Notes under the pieces: model-generated
Told to the model about the DNA's origin: nothing
The model's database searches: none
Seen by the model: the letters and a program-made list of their open reading frames with translations, nothing else
Made by a program: the position numbers and the translations under genes
NCBI GenBank assembly: GCA_016706595.1
Contig: JADJJH010000007.1
Span: 124,001 to 188,000, forward strand
Direction: 5' to 3'
Length of the DNA: 64,000 bases
Source: Bacteroidota bacterium
GTDB taxonomy: Bacteria > Bacteroidota > Bacteroidia > Chitinophagales > Chitinophagaceae
In this document: positions 51,758 to 62,820 of the stretch, piece by piece
How the letters are laid out: each line of letters starts with the position of its first letter
Position numbering within the stretch: position 1 is the stretch's first letter

Positions 51758-54700
51758 ATGAAAAGAATTTTTACCTCGCTTGTAGTCTTATTCGCATTTT
51801 TTTATCAAGGACAAGCCCAGTTGCTTCCGGCTAATCAATGCGAAAGTCAAACCCCATGTAATGCAAAACCCCTTTGTGGAACGGTAATTAACAGTACTTT
51901 TTCGTATTCTACTACGCCGGCTTTCAATCCGGTAGGGACTTGTGCTAGTTCGACAGGTACTTTTTCGTATACCTCAAATTGGATGTATTATAAATTCACT
52001 TGCTACACAACCGGCACATTCAATTTTCGATTAAATGCAAATGATAGCGCATCGGATATGGATTGGGCTATTTGGGATATTACCTCTTCGGGATGTGGCG
52101 CCATTTCTGGTGCGAATTTGATTGAATGTAATGCCGCAGGAAATGGTCCAACAGGAATTCAAACCGGTGGTATACCGGCAGCTAATTTCGAACCCAATCT
52201 TACCATCACTGCAGGTTCAACGTATATCTTAGGAATTAGTAATCCAAGTGGTTTAAATACTAGCGGTTTCAACATGCAGTTTGCTGGAACGACCGCAAAT
52301 ATCTTGGATAATAGAAAACCATATATGGCTTCTATGTTACCTTTCGATCCATGTAATCCTATCAATTCAGTTCGTATTAAACTTTCGGAGCAAGTTCGAT
52401 GTTCTCAATTAGGTGTAGGTGTTGATTTTACGATTTCGCCTGCAACACCTGCATTTACTGTAACACCAGGTGCTAATTGCCCGGGTTGTGTAAACGCTGC
52501 ACCCAATGCTGCACCCACTTTTGCCAATGCTACAGATACGGCTACTTTAACTTTTGTAACCAATCTTGCCCCTGGCACTTATACCATCACAGCCGTTGCG
52601 AATGCCTTTTTCGATTTATGTGGTAATTCCGATTCGGTACCTAAAACCCTTGTGTTTACTGTGCCCGGAACCTTTCAAGCCCAAGTACATACCGGTTTTG
52701 ATTGTGTAAATATTAAATATGTAGATACCGTTTGTGGTGTTTTTGGTACTTCACCCTATCAATATAAAGCGGTTGGTGGAAGTTTGCCTGCATCGGCAGG
52801 AACCTATGGTGCTGCTACCGCAGGATGTGCAATTTATTCAGTATCAGGCGGTTCGCCAGTAACGTATACAATTAAAGATGCGGCAGGTTGCGAGCAAGAT
52901 ACTACCATCACACGTGCTTCGGTATTAGCTTTAGGTGCACCCAACTTAAGTTTAAGTGCCGGCCCGCCATGCCACGATCAATTTAGTTTAGATTCACTAT
53001 ATGTATCATCTGTTTCGGGTGGTACACCACCTTATACATTTTCGGTAGCGCCTGCTTTGGCTGGTATGACCAACCCTGCTCCCGGTTTATGGAAGAACTT
53101 GATATTTTCGGCTGGGGTATCATTCACTGTAACAGTTACCGATGCCAATGGTTGTACCAAAACCGGTGTAAGAAATTTGATTAATCCAACCTTATTGAAT
53201 TTACCGCTTCCAACAATTACCAATCCAATTTGTGCCGGTGATAGTAATGGTAAGCTATGTTTTTCAGCTACAGGAGGAACCCCCAATTATAGTTATTTAA
53301 TCAATCCCACTTATCCTTCGGTAACTTTAACTACCGGTCCGAATTGCTTTAACGCTTTACCGGCAGGTATTTACACTATCACAGTGGCTGATGCAAATGC
53401 TTGTACTGCCACAGCATCACGAACTTTAAATTCACCACCAATTATAAATATTATTACGTCGGCGGTTACTCTGCAACAACCTACTTGCCCTAACCCATGT
53501 TTAGGTAAGTATACCCCGGTAGCAACCGGTGGTACCGGCTCAAAAAAATTCTATTTATACCCACAAGTCACGGCAACAACTTGGACCGATTCGGTAATTG
53601 TTTCGGGCGGTGCTTTTGACACCCTTTGCCAAGGTACTTATACCGTAATGTGTAAAGACGTTTTAGGTTGTACAAATACGGCCACATTTACACTTGCCTT
53701 ACCACCCATTCCGGTTATTAATGTAACAACTATTAATCCGGTGCCATGTTTTGGAGGTACAGGAAGTATATTAGTAAATATTACTACACCAACTACTCCT
53801 TATACCAGTGCATCGTATACTTATAGTCCGGCGCCAATTACGGGTGTAACTATTACAACTTCAGGCGCAGGCGGAATTAATGCAACCTATGCAGGCTTAC
53901 CGGCAGGCACTTACGATTTAATGATTACCAATGCCAACGGATGTAAGGACACAGTTTTTGGTGTGGTCATGCCTGAACCATCTGCACCTGTAACGTATTC
54001 TTCGGTGGTTGTTGATAGTGTTTTATGCTTTGGAACCGCAACCGGAACCATAACCGCACAAGCAACTGGTGGTACTTTAGGTGCAAATACTTATCAATAT
54101 GCTATTAAATTTGGAGCAGGAGCATTCTCTGCTTTTTCGGCGCCCACGCTTGCCCCTTTTAGTTTTACGAATAAAGCAGCAGGCACTTATACCATAAGAG
54201 TGCGAGATCATAATCTATGTATCAAAGATTCGGTAGTAACTATTTATCAGCCTACAAAACTTAATTTATTGCTCGATGATATTGATGCAACTTGTTTTGG
54301 AACTTCAGATGGTGAAATTTGTGTAGTAGATACAGGCGGTACGCCAGGTTATCAATACAAATTAGGTGTTGCAGGAATTTATAGTGCGGCACAACCTGCT
54401 GGTTTGCCTTATTGCTTTGGTAGTTTGGCAGCAGGAACTTATTCTATATTTACCATAGATGCTAAAGGATGTTTAGATACTTTAGTGAGTACGGTATTAC
54501 CGATTGCTTTACCGATAGTTTCATTTACTGCAACTCCAAACGATACGGTTTGTAATGGAACAGCCATTACACTATGTGGAACCGGCACAGATAGCTATAG
54601 TTGGTCCGGTTCAATATCAGATTGTAGTGCTTTTGTGCCTTCATTGGGAGCATCAAGTTATACCGTAATTGGTACTGATGTTACCACAGGTTGTACAAAC

Positions 54701-57700
54701 ACAGCTGTTGCTAATGTTTTAGTAAATCCAATTCCGGTAATGGTGCAACCTGCAAACCAACAACTTTGTAATGGTGCATTAACCGCTGCTGTGAATTTTG
54801 CAAGTTCAGTAGGTGGTTCAACATTTAGCTGGACGAACAACGATGTTTCAATAGGTTTAGGTGCAAGTGGTACAGGAAATATCACACCATTTATAGCAAC
54901 CAATACGGGCTCAACACCTGTTACAGCAACCATAACGGTTACACCAACCGGTCCATCATCTACATTTTGTGTAGGTGCATCAATTACATTTACTATCACC
55001 GTTGACCCAACACCTAATGTGACACCTATCAGTGATCAAACCTTATGTGCAGGCGACTTTACGAACATCGTAAACTTTGGAAGTAATGTAACTGGAACAA
55101 CTTTTAACTGGAGTAACTCAAATCCAGCAATTGGTATTGCGGGACCTCCACCGGTTTCAAACGTACCCTCGTTTTTAGCTACTAATGCAGGTGCAACAGC
55201 AATTACCGGTTTATTTACCGTAACATCAACTGGACCTTTACCAACTTCATGTATCGGTACCAATACAACTTTCAATATTACGGTTGATCCGATTCCGGTT
55301 TTAACCGATCCTGCCAATCAGGTGGTTTGTAACGGAGCTTCAACAACCGCTGTAAATTTTGTTTCAACCGTTTTTGGTACTTCTTTTTCTTGGACGAATT
55401 CAGATCCTAGTATTGGATTAGCAGCTTCTGGTTCTGGAAATATTGCTGCGTTTACTGCAATCAATACATCAAATGTACCTGTTGTAGCAACTATAACGAT
55501 TATCCCAACTGGTCCGGCACCAACATCTTGTGTTGGTAATACCCAAAGCTTTACCATCACTGTTAATCCAACACCAATATTGTCGTCAATCACAGATGAA
55601 CAACTTTGTGCAGGCGATGCAACCACAGCCGTTGTCTTTAATAGCAGCGTTGCGGGTACAACTTTCAACTGGACGAATACAAATATATTAATTGGCTTAG
55701 GTGCTTCAGGTGGACCGGCTTTAGGTATTCCAAGTTTTACCGCAACCAATTCAGGTAATGTGCCAATTACAGGAGATATAACCATCATTCCAACCGCATC
55801 GCTTTGTATAGGTTCATCAGTAACTTATTCTGTTACCGTTGATCCACTTCCGGTTTTAACCGATCCTGATAATCAAACATTATGTGAATCGGCAAATACC
55901 ACAGCAGTTACTTTTGTAAGTAATGTAATTGGTACCACATTTAACTGGACAAACGATCAGCCAGGTATTGGTTTATTAGCTAGTGGTTCAGGAGATATTC
56001 CTTCATTTACAGCCATCAATAATGGTAGCACCTCTATTGTGGCCACCATAACGGTTACGCCATACGGACCTAACCCAACAACTTGTATGGGTGCAGCACA
56101 AACGTTTACCATTACAGTTTTACCACGACAAAATCCTTCATTTACCTATCCAGCATCAACGTATTGTCAAACCGGTACTAATCCGGCTCCTGTGTTTGGT
56201 GCAGGTGCAACACCGGGAGGTACATTCACTTCAACACCGGTAGGTCTATCAATTAATCCAACAACAGGTATTATAAACTTAGTTGCCAGTATTGCTCCTG
56301 TTACCTATACTGTAAAATATGTAACCCCTGGGCCTTGTCCAGATTCATCAACTTTTAATGTTACGATTACGAATGCACAAGATGCAAGCTTTGGATATGG
56401 TGCAGCCAGCTATTGTCAAAATGGATCTACCTCTCCAACTTTCCCATCTGGTGCTAGTGCAGGTTTATTTAGTGCAACACCTGCAGGTTTAACATTTATA
56501 AATGTAAACACCGGTGAAATTGATTTAACCAATAGCAATGCCGGTACTTATACCGTTAAAAACTTATTAGTGGCTTCAGGCGGATGTGCTGCAGATTCAG
56601 CAACCACCATCGTTACCATTGATTCAACCACCGTACTAAATGCAATTTCTAATGTAAGTGTTTGTAATAATGTAGCGAGCTTACCTATTAACTTTAGTAG
56701 TTCGGTTGCAGGTACAACTTATGCATGGACAAATAGTAATACAGCTATTGGTTTAGGCGGAAGTGGCACTGGAAGTGTACCATCATTTGTTCCAATTAAT
56801 ACAGGTACTACATCTATCACAGCAACCATCACGGTAACATCAACCGGTCCGGCACCGAATTTCTGCGTTGGCTTAGACCAAACTTTTATTATCACTGTAA
56901 ATCCTACACCAGTAATCACCGACCCTTCAGATGTTGTGGTTTGTGCTGGTGACATCACTAATTTAATTTCATTTGTAAGTAATGTAACAGGTTCAACGTT
57001 TACATGGACAAATACGAATACCGCTATTGGTTTGCCTGCTGGCCCTTTAACAGGCGATATCAATCCATTCTTAGCAACCAATCCGGGATCAACGGCGATT
57101 TTTGGAATTATTAATGTGGCGCCAATTGCTAATGGTTGTCAGGGTGCATTTTCAAACTTTTTAATTTCTGTAGAACCATTACCGGTTATGACAGATCCAA
57201 CAGATCAGGTAGTTTGTACAGGACAAGCTACTGCACCGGTTAATTTTGTAAGCACCGTGAGTGGAACTATTTATAGTTGGACAAATAATGAACCGGGTAT
57301 TGGATTACTTGGTTCAGGTTCTGGAAATATTCCATCTTTTGTTGCAGTAAATACCGGTACAACGCCAATTGTAGCAACCATCACGGTAACTACTACCGGA
57401 CCGGCAACTACATTCTGCGTAGGTAACACACAAACCTTTACGATTACTGTATTACCATTACAAGATCCTTCATTTACATATGCTTCTTCAACATATTGTC
57501 AAACGGGTACTAATCCTTCTCCAATTTTTGGTGGAAGCACTGCCTTAGGTGGAACCTTTAGTGCAACACCTGCAGGTTTATCCATTAATCCGGCTTCAGG
57601 GTTAATTAATTTAGCGGCAAGTTTAACTAACACTTATACAGTTCAATATGTAACCCCTGGTCCTTGTCCTGATTCAACAACTTATTTAGTAACAATAACA

Positions 57701-60700
57701 AATGCACAAGATGCAAGCTTTAGTTATAGCGCGGCAAGTTATTGTCAAACCGGCACTACCTTGCCAAGTTTCCCTACAGGTGCAAGTGCAGGTATTTTTA
57801 GTGCAACACCTGCAGGTATGAGTTTTGTGAATGTGAATACAGGCGAAATTAATTTAGCCGGAAGTAATGCAGGAACCTATACCGTGAAGAACTTATTAGT
57901 GGCTTCGGGTGGATGTGCTGCCGATTCATTTACTACGGTAGTAACCATAGATTCTACAACGGTATTAACTGATCCAAATGATCAAACTGTTTGTAATGGA
58001 ACGGGTACAGCACTAGTAAACTTTATCACTTCGGTGGCAGGGTCAACAGTAGCTTGGACAAATAACACAACATCTATTGGTTTAGGTGGAAGTGGTACAG
58101 GAAATATACCAGCGTTTACAGCCGTAAATAATGGCACTAACCCGGTAACTGCAACCATTACGGTTACACCAACCGGACCAGGACCAAATTTCTGTGTAGG
58201 TCAATCACAAGTATTTACCATTACCGTAAATCCAACACCGGTGCTTACCGATCCTGCAGATCAAACCGTTTGTGTTGGAACTAATACAACAGCAGTTAAC
58301 TTTAATAGTAATGTTGCCGGTAGTACATTTAGTTGGACTAACAGCAATATAAATATCGGAATCGGTGCTGGTCCAACACCTGGTAACCTTCCTAGCTTCT
58401 TAGCAACTAATCCAGGTTCAACACCAATTACAGGTATTTTTACAGTAACCCCATCTGGTCCGGCGCCAACTTCATGTGTGGGTGCTAACCAAACATTTAG
58501 TATCACTGTTGATCCTAATGCAACGCTTACACTTACTTCTGCAGCAGGTACTAATGCACAAACTGTTTGTATTAATTCACCAATAACTAATATTACTTAT
58601 TTGGTTGGCGCAACAGGAAATAATGCAACAGTGGCTGGTTTGCCAACAAATCTTACTTCTAATTATAATCCAGGCACTCAAGTTTTCACAATCAGTGGAA
58701 CGCCAAATGTGAGTGGTTTGTATACTTATACAGTTACGGCAACAGGCTCATGCGGACCGGTTACGGCAACTGGAACAATTAATGTAACCCCAATTCAAAA
58801 TGCAGGATTCTCATATCCTCAATCTACTTATTGTCAATCGGCTGCACCAGCAGTTGCAACTATCACAGGTGTTTCGGGAGGAAGCTTTAGTGCAAGTCCT
58901 GCAGGTTTAGTATGGGCTTTAGCACCGGCTGCACCCGGAACAATTAATGTTTCTGGAAGTGCAGTAGGTACTTATACAGTAACTTATACAACACCAGGGC
59001 CTTGTCCGGGAAGCAGCACATTTGTAGTCAATATTGTTACCTTACCTGTGGCAACCTTCTCGTATGCTTCAAGTAGCTATTGCCAGTCTGCTACAAATCC
59101 TTCACCAATTTATCCATTAGGTGCAAGTGCAGGAACCTTTACAGTTACACCAGCAGGTATTACTTGGATGCCATCACCTGCAGCACCTGGAACTATCAAT
59201 TTATTAGGAAGTTCTGCGGGTACGTATACAGTAACCAATTCAATAGCTGCGTCAGGCGCTTGTCCGGCGGTATCGGCTACCTTTGTAGTAACCATTACTT
59301 CTAAACCAACATTGTCTTTAGTTTCATCAACTGCAGCATCATGTGCTCCGGGTTGTGATGGAACAGCAACAACAAGTGTTACCGGTGGTGCACCAGCATT
59401 TGCTTATTCAATCGCAGCTCCTCCAGGAACAGGTTGTCCAGCAGCAATTAATGCAGCAGGTGTTGCTACAGGTTTAAAATCAGGTACTGTGTACACAATT
59501 ACAGTTATCGATGCCAACTCATGTTCGGGTACACTTACTGTGAGTGTAGGTACAACGCCTTCTCCAATTATCACATTAAGTGGTCAAACAAATACTACAA
59601 CACCAACGAACTGTGATGGTACTGCATTAGTTTCAACAATTAGTGGAACACCAGCTTATGCTTATACAATTAGTGGACCTGCCGGGTCGCCAATTATTAA
59701 TGCATTAGGCCAAGCTTCTGCTTTATGTGATACATGTTATTTAATTACGGTTACAGATATTAAAGGTTGTACCGATACGGTTACAACTTGTATTCAATCG
59801 CCTGGTGCTTTACTAGTTACAGTACCTGCAGCTAGTATTGTAAATGTGAGTTGTAATGGAGGTTCAAATGGTTCGTTTGATGCCAACTCATCAGGCGGAA
59901 CTGCACCGATTACTTTCAGTATTGCACCTTCAGGAACTATTAACCCAACTACCGGTATTGCAACAGGTTTACCTTTTGGAACGTATACGGTTACGGCTAC
60001 CGATTCAAATGGTATTATCGCGAACGCCGTTGTCAATATTTCGCAACCTGCTATCATTACTTTTAATGCACCATCAATTACTTCACCAACTTGTGTTCCG
60101 GGTTGCGATGGAATTATATCTATTGTGGCCATTGGCGGTACCGGTCCTAAAACATATCAAATTCAAGTGCCGGTTGGTTCACTTTGTGGTACACCAACTC
60201 AAAATACACCAGGCGTATTTGGTGGTTTAGGAACAGGTACTTATACCATAACCGCTACCGATTCTTTACTTTGTGTTGGAACTACTACTGTGGTGGTAAA
60301 TCCTTCCGTAGGACCAACATTTGTAAGTGTTACACCAACAGACCCTTCATGTAATAACCAGTGTAATGGTAGTATTAATGTAATAACTAATGGTGGTACA
60401 TCACCTATCAACTATTCAATTATAAGTCCGGTTGGTTCAAGTTGTACACCAACACAATCGGCCCCAACTTCGGGTAACTTCACCACATTGGGTTCGGGTA
60501 CTTATACCATTGTTGTAAGCGATGCAAATAGTTGCACTATTTCAACAACGGTAACTTTAATTAATCCTCCTTTATTGGTATTAAATTCACCAAGTAGCAC
60601 TAATCCAATGTGTAATGCCATGTGTAATGGTACGATTACTTTAACTGCTTCTGGTGGAACGGGTACTTTAACGTATACAGTAAATCCAGGCGCATTAAGT

Positions 60701-62512
60701 AATACTACCGGTTTATTCAATACACTTTGTGCAGGAACTTACACAGTAGTTGTTACTGATACTAAAGGATGTAGTGCAAGTAATACGGTGAGTTTAGTTG
60801 ATCCTTCGGTTTTGAGTTGGACAACGGCTACGCATACCGATATATTATGTAATGGACAAACAAATGGTACGATAACCACCTTAGCAAGCGGCGGTACAGG
60901 AACTAAAGAATACTCAAAAGATGGGGCTATTTATTTCCCTACTGGAAACTTCACCGGTTTAGCAGCAGGTAGTTATACCATTACGGCAAAAGATGCAAAT
61001 GGTTGTACTATTACTACTTCATTTACCATTGTTGAACCACCTGCATTATCATTAAGTAATCCTCTGGTACAAAATGTTTTATGTAATGGCACCAATACGG
61101 GCTCAATTAATATCAGTGCCATTGGCGGTACGCCTGGTTATTCCTTTACCCTAACACCGGGTGGAACTACCAATACAACAGGTGTATTTAATAATTTACC
61201 TGCAGGCACTTATGCAGTTACTGTTACAGATGCTTCAGGATGTCAAAGTAATGTAAGTGGTATTTTACTAACCCAACCTGCGGTGTTACAATTCACTTTA
61301 GCGAATCACCAAAATGTGGCATGCTTTGGCGATGCAACCGGTTCAATAACTACAACAACATCAGGCGGAACACCGACTGTTGTATTTAATTTATTGCCAA
61401 ATATTGGCATACAAGGTCCAGCCGGATTCTTCGCAAACTTAACAGCTGGAACCTATACGGTTATTGCAAGCGATGCTAATAATTGTATTATAAGTACGGT
61501 AATTACAATTACGCAAGGACCAGAAATCATCATTTCAAATACAACCATGGTTGAGCCAATTTGTAATGGCGATGCAAATGGAAGTATTTCTATCACAGCA
61601 AGCGGAGGAACAGGTCAATTGAAATACCAATTGAACGGAGGAACTTTACAAACAGATACTGTTTTCAATAATCTTACAGCCGGTATGTATGTAATTAACG
61701 TTGTGGATGCATTAGGATGTTCGGTGAGTACTGTAGTCATTGTTAAAGAACCAGAGCCGGTTGGTGCTACTATCAACTTAATGGATGCGAATTGCGTAGA
61801 TTCTGAAGACGGCAAAGCATTTATTATTGGTACCGGCGGTCGAGGTGGATACAAGTATTATATAACTCCTGGATTACATATCAATAAATCAGGCATTTTT
61901 GTTGGCTTAGCAGCAGGAACTTATACCCTTAAAGTGCAGGATACCGTGGGTTGCGAATATGTAACTACGATCATCATCAATCCACCTTCAAACCCATTAA
62001 ACAATACCATCACTAAGCAAGATTTAGCATGTCATGGCGTAGGTAACGAGGGAAGTGCAACAGCAAATGTATCAGGCGGAACACCTCCATATACTTATTT
62101 ATGGAGTACGAAACCGGTACAAACAGGCAATAAAGCAACGACCTTGTATTTTGGATATTATGATGTAATTGTGAATGACGCTAATGGTTGTACCATACGT
62201 GATACAGTGTATATCGAAGAAGGTCCTTGCTGCGATGTAGCCTTTATTCCAAATGCCTTCTCACCAAATGGTGACCAAAATAACGACGAATTTAGAGTAC
62301 TTACAACCGCAGGTGTAGAGTTAATTCAACTAGAAATATATAGTCGTTGGGGTAAACGCGTTTGGTCAACCATCGATTATCGTAAAGGTTGGGATGGTAT
62401 GATTGAAGGTAAGGAAGCCGCAATTGATACCTACTATTATATTCTTCGCTATAAATGTACACGCGACAATAGTACCTATACCCGCAAAGGTGATGTATTA
62501 TTGGTAAGATAA
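51758..62512 (+). CDS. Giant SprB-like adhesin with type B T9SS domain
   Basis: Protein of 3584 residues. Signal peptide (MKRIFTSLVVLFAFFYQGQA), an N-terminal head to about residue 180, and an Ig-like region. SprB-type repeats occupy about 310-910 (consensus C.GDSNGKLCF.ATGGTP.Y.Y...AG.YTITV.DANxC). About fourteen PKD-like modules of 90 residues occupy about 990-2250 (CNG...AVNF.S.V.GTTFSWTN..IGL). Another SprB block runs about 2515-3480. A type B (CHU_C/gliding-type) sorting domain closes it (FIPNAFSPNGDQNNDEFRVL ... YYYILRYKC). It would be secreted by T9SS and displayed as a long fibre for gliding or attachment. Segment 56130-57450 is duplicated with an offset of 1.32 kb. Confidence 0.92.
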   Translation: MKRIFTSLVVLFAFFYQGQAQLLPANQCESQTPCNAKPLCGTVINSTFSYSTTPAFNPVGTCASSTGTFSYTSNWMYYKFTCYTTGTFNFRLNANDSASDMDWAIWDITSSGCGAISGANLIECNAAGNGPTGIQTGGIPAANFEPNLTITAGSTYILGISNPSGLNTSGFNMQFAGTTANILDNRKPYMASMLPFDPCNPINSVRIKLSEQVRCSQLGVGVDFTISPATPAFTVTPGANCPGCVNAAPNAAPTFANATDTATLTFVTNLAPGTYTITAVANAFFDLCGNSDSVPKTLVFTVPGTFQAQVHTGFDCVNIKYVDTVCGVFGTSPYQYKAVGGSLPASAGTYGAATAGCAIYSVSGGSPVTYTIKDAAGCEQDTTITRASVLALGAPNLSLSAGPPCHDQFSLDSLYVSSVSGGTPPYTFSVAPALAGMTNPAPGLWKNLIFSAGVSFTVTVTDANGCTKTGVRNLINPTLLNLPLPTITNPICAGDSNGKLCFSATGGTPNYSYLINPTYPSVTLTTGPNCFNALPAGIYTITVADANACTATASRTLNSPPIINIITSAVTLQQPTCPNPCLGKYTPVATGGTGSKKFYLYPQVTATTWTDSVIVSGGAFDTLCQGTYTVMCKDVLGCTNTATFTLALPPIPVINVTTINPVPCFGGTGSILVNITTPTTPYTSASYTYSPAPITGVTITTSGAGGINATYAGLPAGTYDLMITNANGCKDTVFGVVMPEPSAPVTYSSVVVDSVLCFGTATGTITAQATGGTLGANTYQYAIKFGAGAFSAFSAPTLAPFSFTNKAAGTYTIRVRDHNLCIKDSVVTIYQPTKLNLLLDDIDATCFGTSDGEICVVDTGGTPGYQYKLGVAGIYSAAQPAGLPYCFGSLAAGTYSIFTIDAKGCLDTLVSTVLPIALPIVSFTATPNDTVCNGTAITLCGTGTDSYSWSGSISDCSAFVPSLGASSYTVIGTDVTTGCTNTAVANVLVNPIPVMVQPANQQLCNGALTAAVNFASSVGGSTFSWTNNDVSIGLGASGTGNITPFIATNTGSTPVTATITVTPTGPSSTFCVGASITFTITVDPTPNVTPISDQTLCAGDFTNIVNFGSNVTGTTFNWSNSNPAIGIAGPPPVSNVPSFLATNAGATAITGLFTVTSTGPLPTSCIGTNTTFNITVDPIPVLTDPANQVVCNGASTTAVNFVSTVFGTSFSWTNSDPSIGLAASGSGNIAAFTAINTSNVPVVATITIIPTGPAPTSCVGNTQSFTITVNPTPILSSITDEQLCAGDATTAVVFNSSVAGTTFNWTNTNILIGLGASGGPALGIPSFTATNSGNVPITGDITIIPTASLCIGSSVTYSVTVDPLPVLTDPDNQTLCESANTTAVTFVSNVIGTTFNWTNDQPGIGLLASGSGDIPSFTAINNGSTSIVATITVTPYGPNPTTCMGAAQTFTITVLPRQNPSFTYPASTYCQTGTNPAPVFGAGATPGGTFTSTPVGLSINPTTGIINLVASIAPVTYTVKYVTPGPCPDSSTFNVTITNAQDASFGYGAASYCQNGSTSPTFPSGASAGLFSATPAGLTFINVNTGEIDLTNSNAGTYTVKNLLVASGGCAADSATTIVTIDSTTVLNAISNVSVCNNVASLPINFSSSVAGTTYAWTNSNTAIGLGGSGTGSVPSFVPINTGTTSITATITVTSTGPAPNFCVGLDQTFIITVNPTPVITDPSDVVVCAGDITNLISFVSNVTGSTFTWTNTNTAIGLPAGPLTGDINPFLATNPGSTAIFGIINVAPIANGCQGAFSNFLISVEPLPVMTDPTDQVVCTGQATAPVNFVSTVSGTIYSWTNNEPGIGLLGSGSGNIPSFVAVNTGTTPIVATITVTTTGPATTFCVGNTQTFTITVLPLQDPSFTYASSTYCQTGTNPSPIFGGSTALGGTFSATPAGLSINPASGLINLAASLTNTYTVQYVTPGPCPDSTTYLVTITNAQDASFSYSAASYCQTGTTLPSFPTGASAGIFSATPAGMSFVNVNTGEINLAGSNAGTYTVKNLLVASGGCAADSFTTVVTIDSTTVLTDPNDQTVCNGTGTALVNFITSVAGSTVAWTNNTTSIGLGGSGTGNIPAFTAVNNGTNPVTATITVTPTGPGPNFCVGQSQVFTITVNPTPVLTDPADQTVCVGTNTTAVNFNSNVAGSTFSWTNSNINIGIGAGPTPGNLPSFLATNPGSTPITGIFTVTPSGPAPTSCVGANQTFSITVDPNATLTLTSAAGTNAQTVCINSPITNITYLVGATGNNATVAGLPTNLTSNYNPGTQVFTISGTPNVSGLYTYTVTATGSCGPVTATGTINVTPIQNAGFSYPQSTYCQSAAPAVATITGVSGGSFSASPAGLVWALAPAAPGTINVSGSAVGTYTVTYTTPGPCPGSSTFVVNIVTLPVATFSYASSSYCQSATNPSPIYPLGASAGTFTVTPAGITWMPSPAAPGTINLLGSSAGTYTVTNSIAASGACPAVSATFVVTITSKPTLSLVSSTAASCAPGCDGTATTSVTGGAPAFAYSIAAPPGTGCPAAINAAGVATGLKSGTVYTITVIDANSCSGTLTVSVGTTPSPIITLSGQTNTTTPTNCDGTALVSTISGTPAYAYTISGPAGSPIINALGQASALCDTCYLITVTDIKGCTDTVTTCIQSPGALLVTVPAASIVNVSCNGGSNGSFDANSSGGTAPITFSIAPSGTINPTTGIATGLPFGTYTVTATDSNGIIANAVVNISQPAIITFNAPSITSPTCVPGCDGIISIVAIGGTGPKTYQIQVPVGSLCGTPTQNTPGVFGGLGTGTYTITATDSLLCVGTTTVVVNPSVGPTFVSVTPTDPSCNNQCNGSINVITNGGTSPINYSIISPVGSSCTPTQSAPTSGNFTTLGSGTYTIVVSDANSCTISTTVTLINPPLLVLNSPSSTNPMCNAMCNGTITLTASGGTGTLTYTVNPGALSNTTGLFNTLCAGTYTVVVTDTKGCSASNTVSLVDPSVLSWTTATHTDILCNGQTNGTITTLASGGTGTKEYSKDGAIYFPTGNFTGLAAGSYTITAKDANGCTITTSFTIVEPPALSLSNPLVQNVLCNGTNTGSINISAIGGTPGYSFTLTPGGTTNTTGVFNNLPAGTYAVTVTDASGCQSNVSGILLTQPAVLQFTLANHQNVACFGDATGSITTTTSGGTPTVVFNLLPNIGIQGPAGFFANLTAGTYTVIASDANNCIISTVITITQGPEIIISNTTMVEPICNGDANGSISITASGGTGQLKYQLNGGTLQTDTVFNNLTAGMYVINVVDALGCSVSTVVIVKEPEPVGATINLMDANCVDSEDGKAFIIGTGGRGGYKYYITPGLHINKSGIFVGLAAGTYTLKVQDTVGCEYVTTIIINPPSNPLNNTITKQDLACHGVGNEGSATANVSGGTPPYTYLWSTKPVQTGNKATTLYFGYYDVIVNDANGCTIRDTVYIEEGPCCDVAFIPNAFSPNGDQNNDEFRVLTTAGVELIQLEIYSRWGKRVWSTIDYRKGWDGMIEGKEAAIDTYYYILRYKCTRDNSTYTRKGDVLLVR

Positions 62513-62568
62513 TTTCAATGATAGCTGAACTGATAAACAGCTTACTTTATATTGAACACTACTAAATT

Positions 62569-62597
62569 AAATCCCGCTAATTAGGCGGGATTTTTTT
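62569..62597 (+). terminator. Terminator of the giant adhesin gene
   Basis: Stem AAATCCCGC / GCGGGATTT, 7-nt loop, followed by a run of T. It lies 57 bp after the adhesin stop. Confidence 0.85.
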
Positions 62598-62650
62598 CTG
62601 CATATACTGAATACAGGATATAATAAGACCGTTACAACACCCTTACATAA

Positions 62651-62790
62651 GTTGCAGGAAATCAATTGGCTTCAAAATTCTTCGTTACTCAGTGCCGAAA
62701 GCTTTCGGGTTATCCATTCATTATCAATCAGAACTCATGTTAAAAATTTCTTGAAAGCCTCGAACATTTTTGCCAATTGATTTTTGCAAC
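62651..62790. repeat. Second long palindrome with CTTCGTTACTC core
   Basis: Arms 62651-62684 and 62761-62790 pair (GTTGCA..AAATCAATTGGC against GCCAATTGAT..TTTGCAAC). The left arm is followed by CTTCGTTACTC and the right arm preceded by GCCTCG, as at 43008. Inside is a smaller palindrome CCGAAAGCTTTCGG. The right arm overlaps the purA -33 region. Confidence 0.6.
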
Positions 62791-62803
62791 GGCCTTATAT
62801 TTG
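62777..62803 (+). promoter_or_regulatory. purA promoter
   Basis: TTG at 62777-62779 and TATATTTG at 62796-62803, 17 bp before the purA ATG. Good -7 match, slightly short 16-bp spacer. Confidence 0.6.
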
Positions 62804-62820
62804 CCGCTCAATTCAAAATT

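Noticed and set aside
54658..58506. Long minus-strand open frames inside the giant adhesin
   Set aside because: Mirror images of repetitive Thr/Val/Pro-rich coding sequence; no starts, signals or plausible domains.
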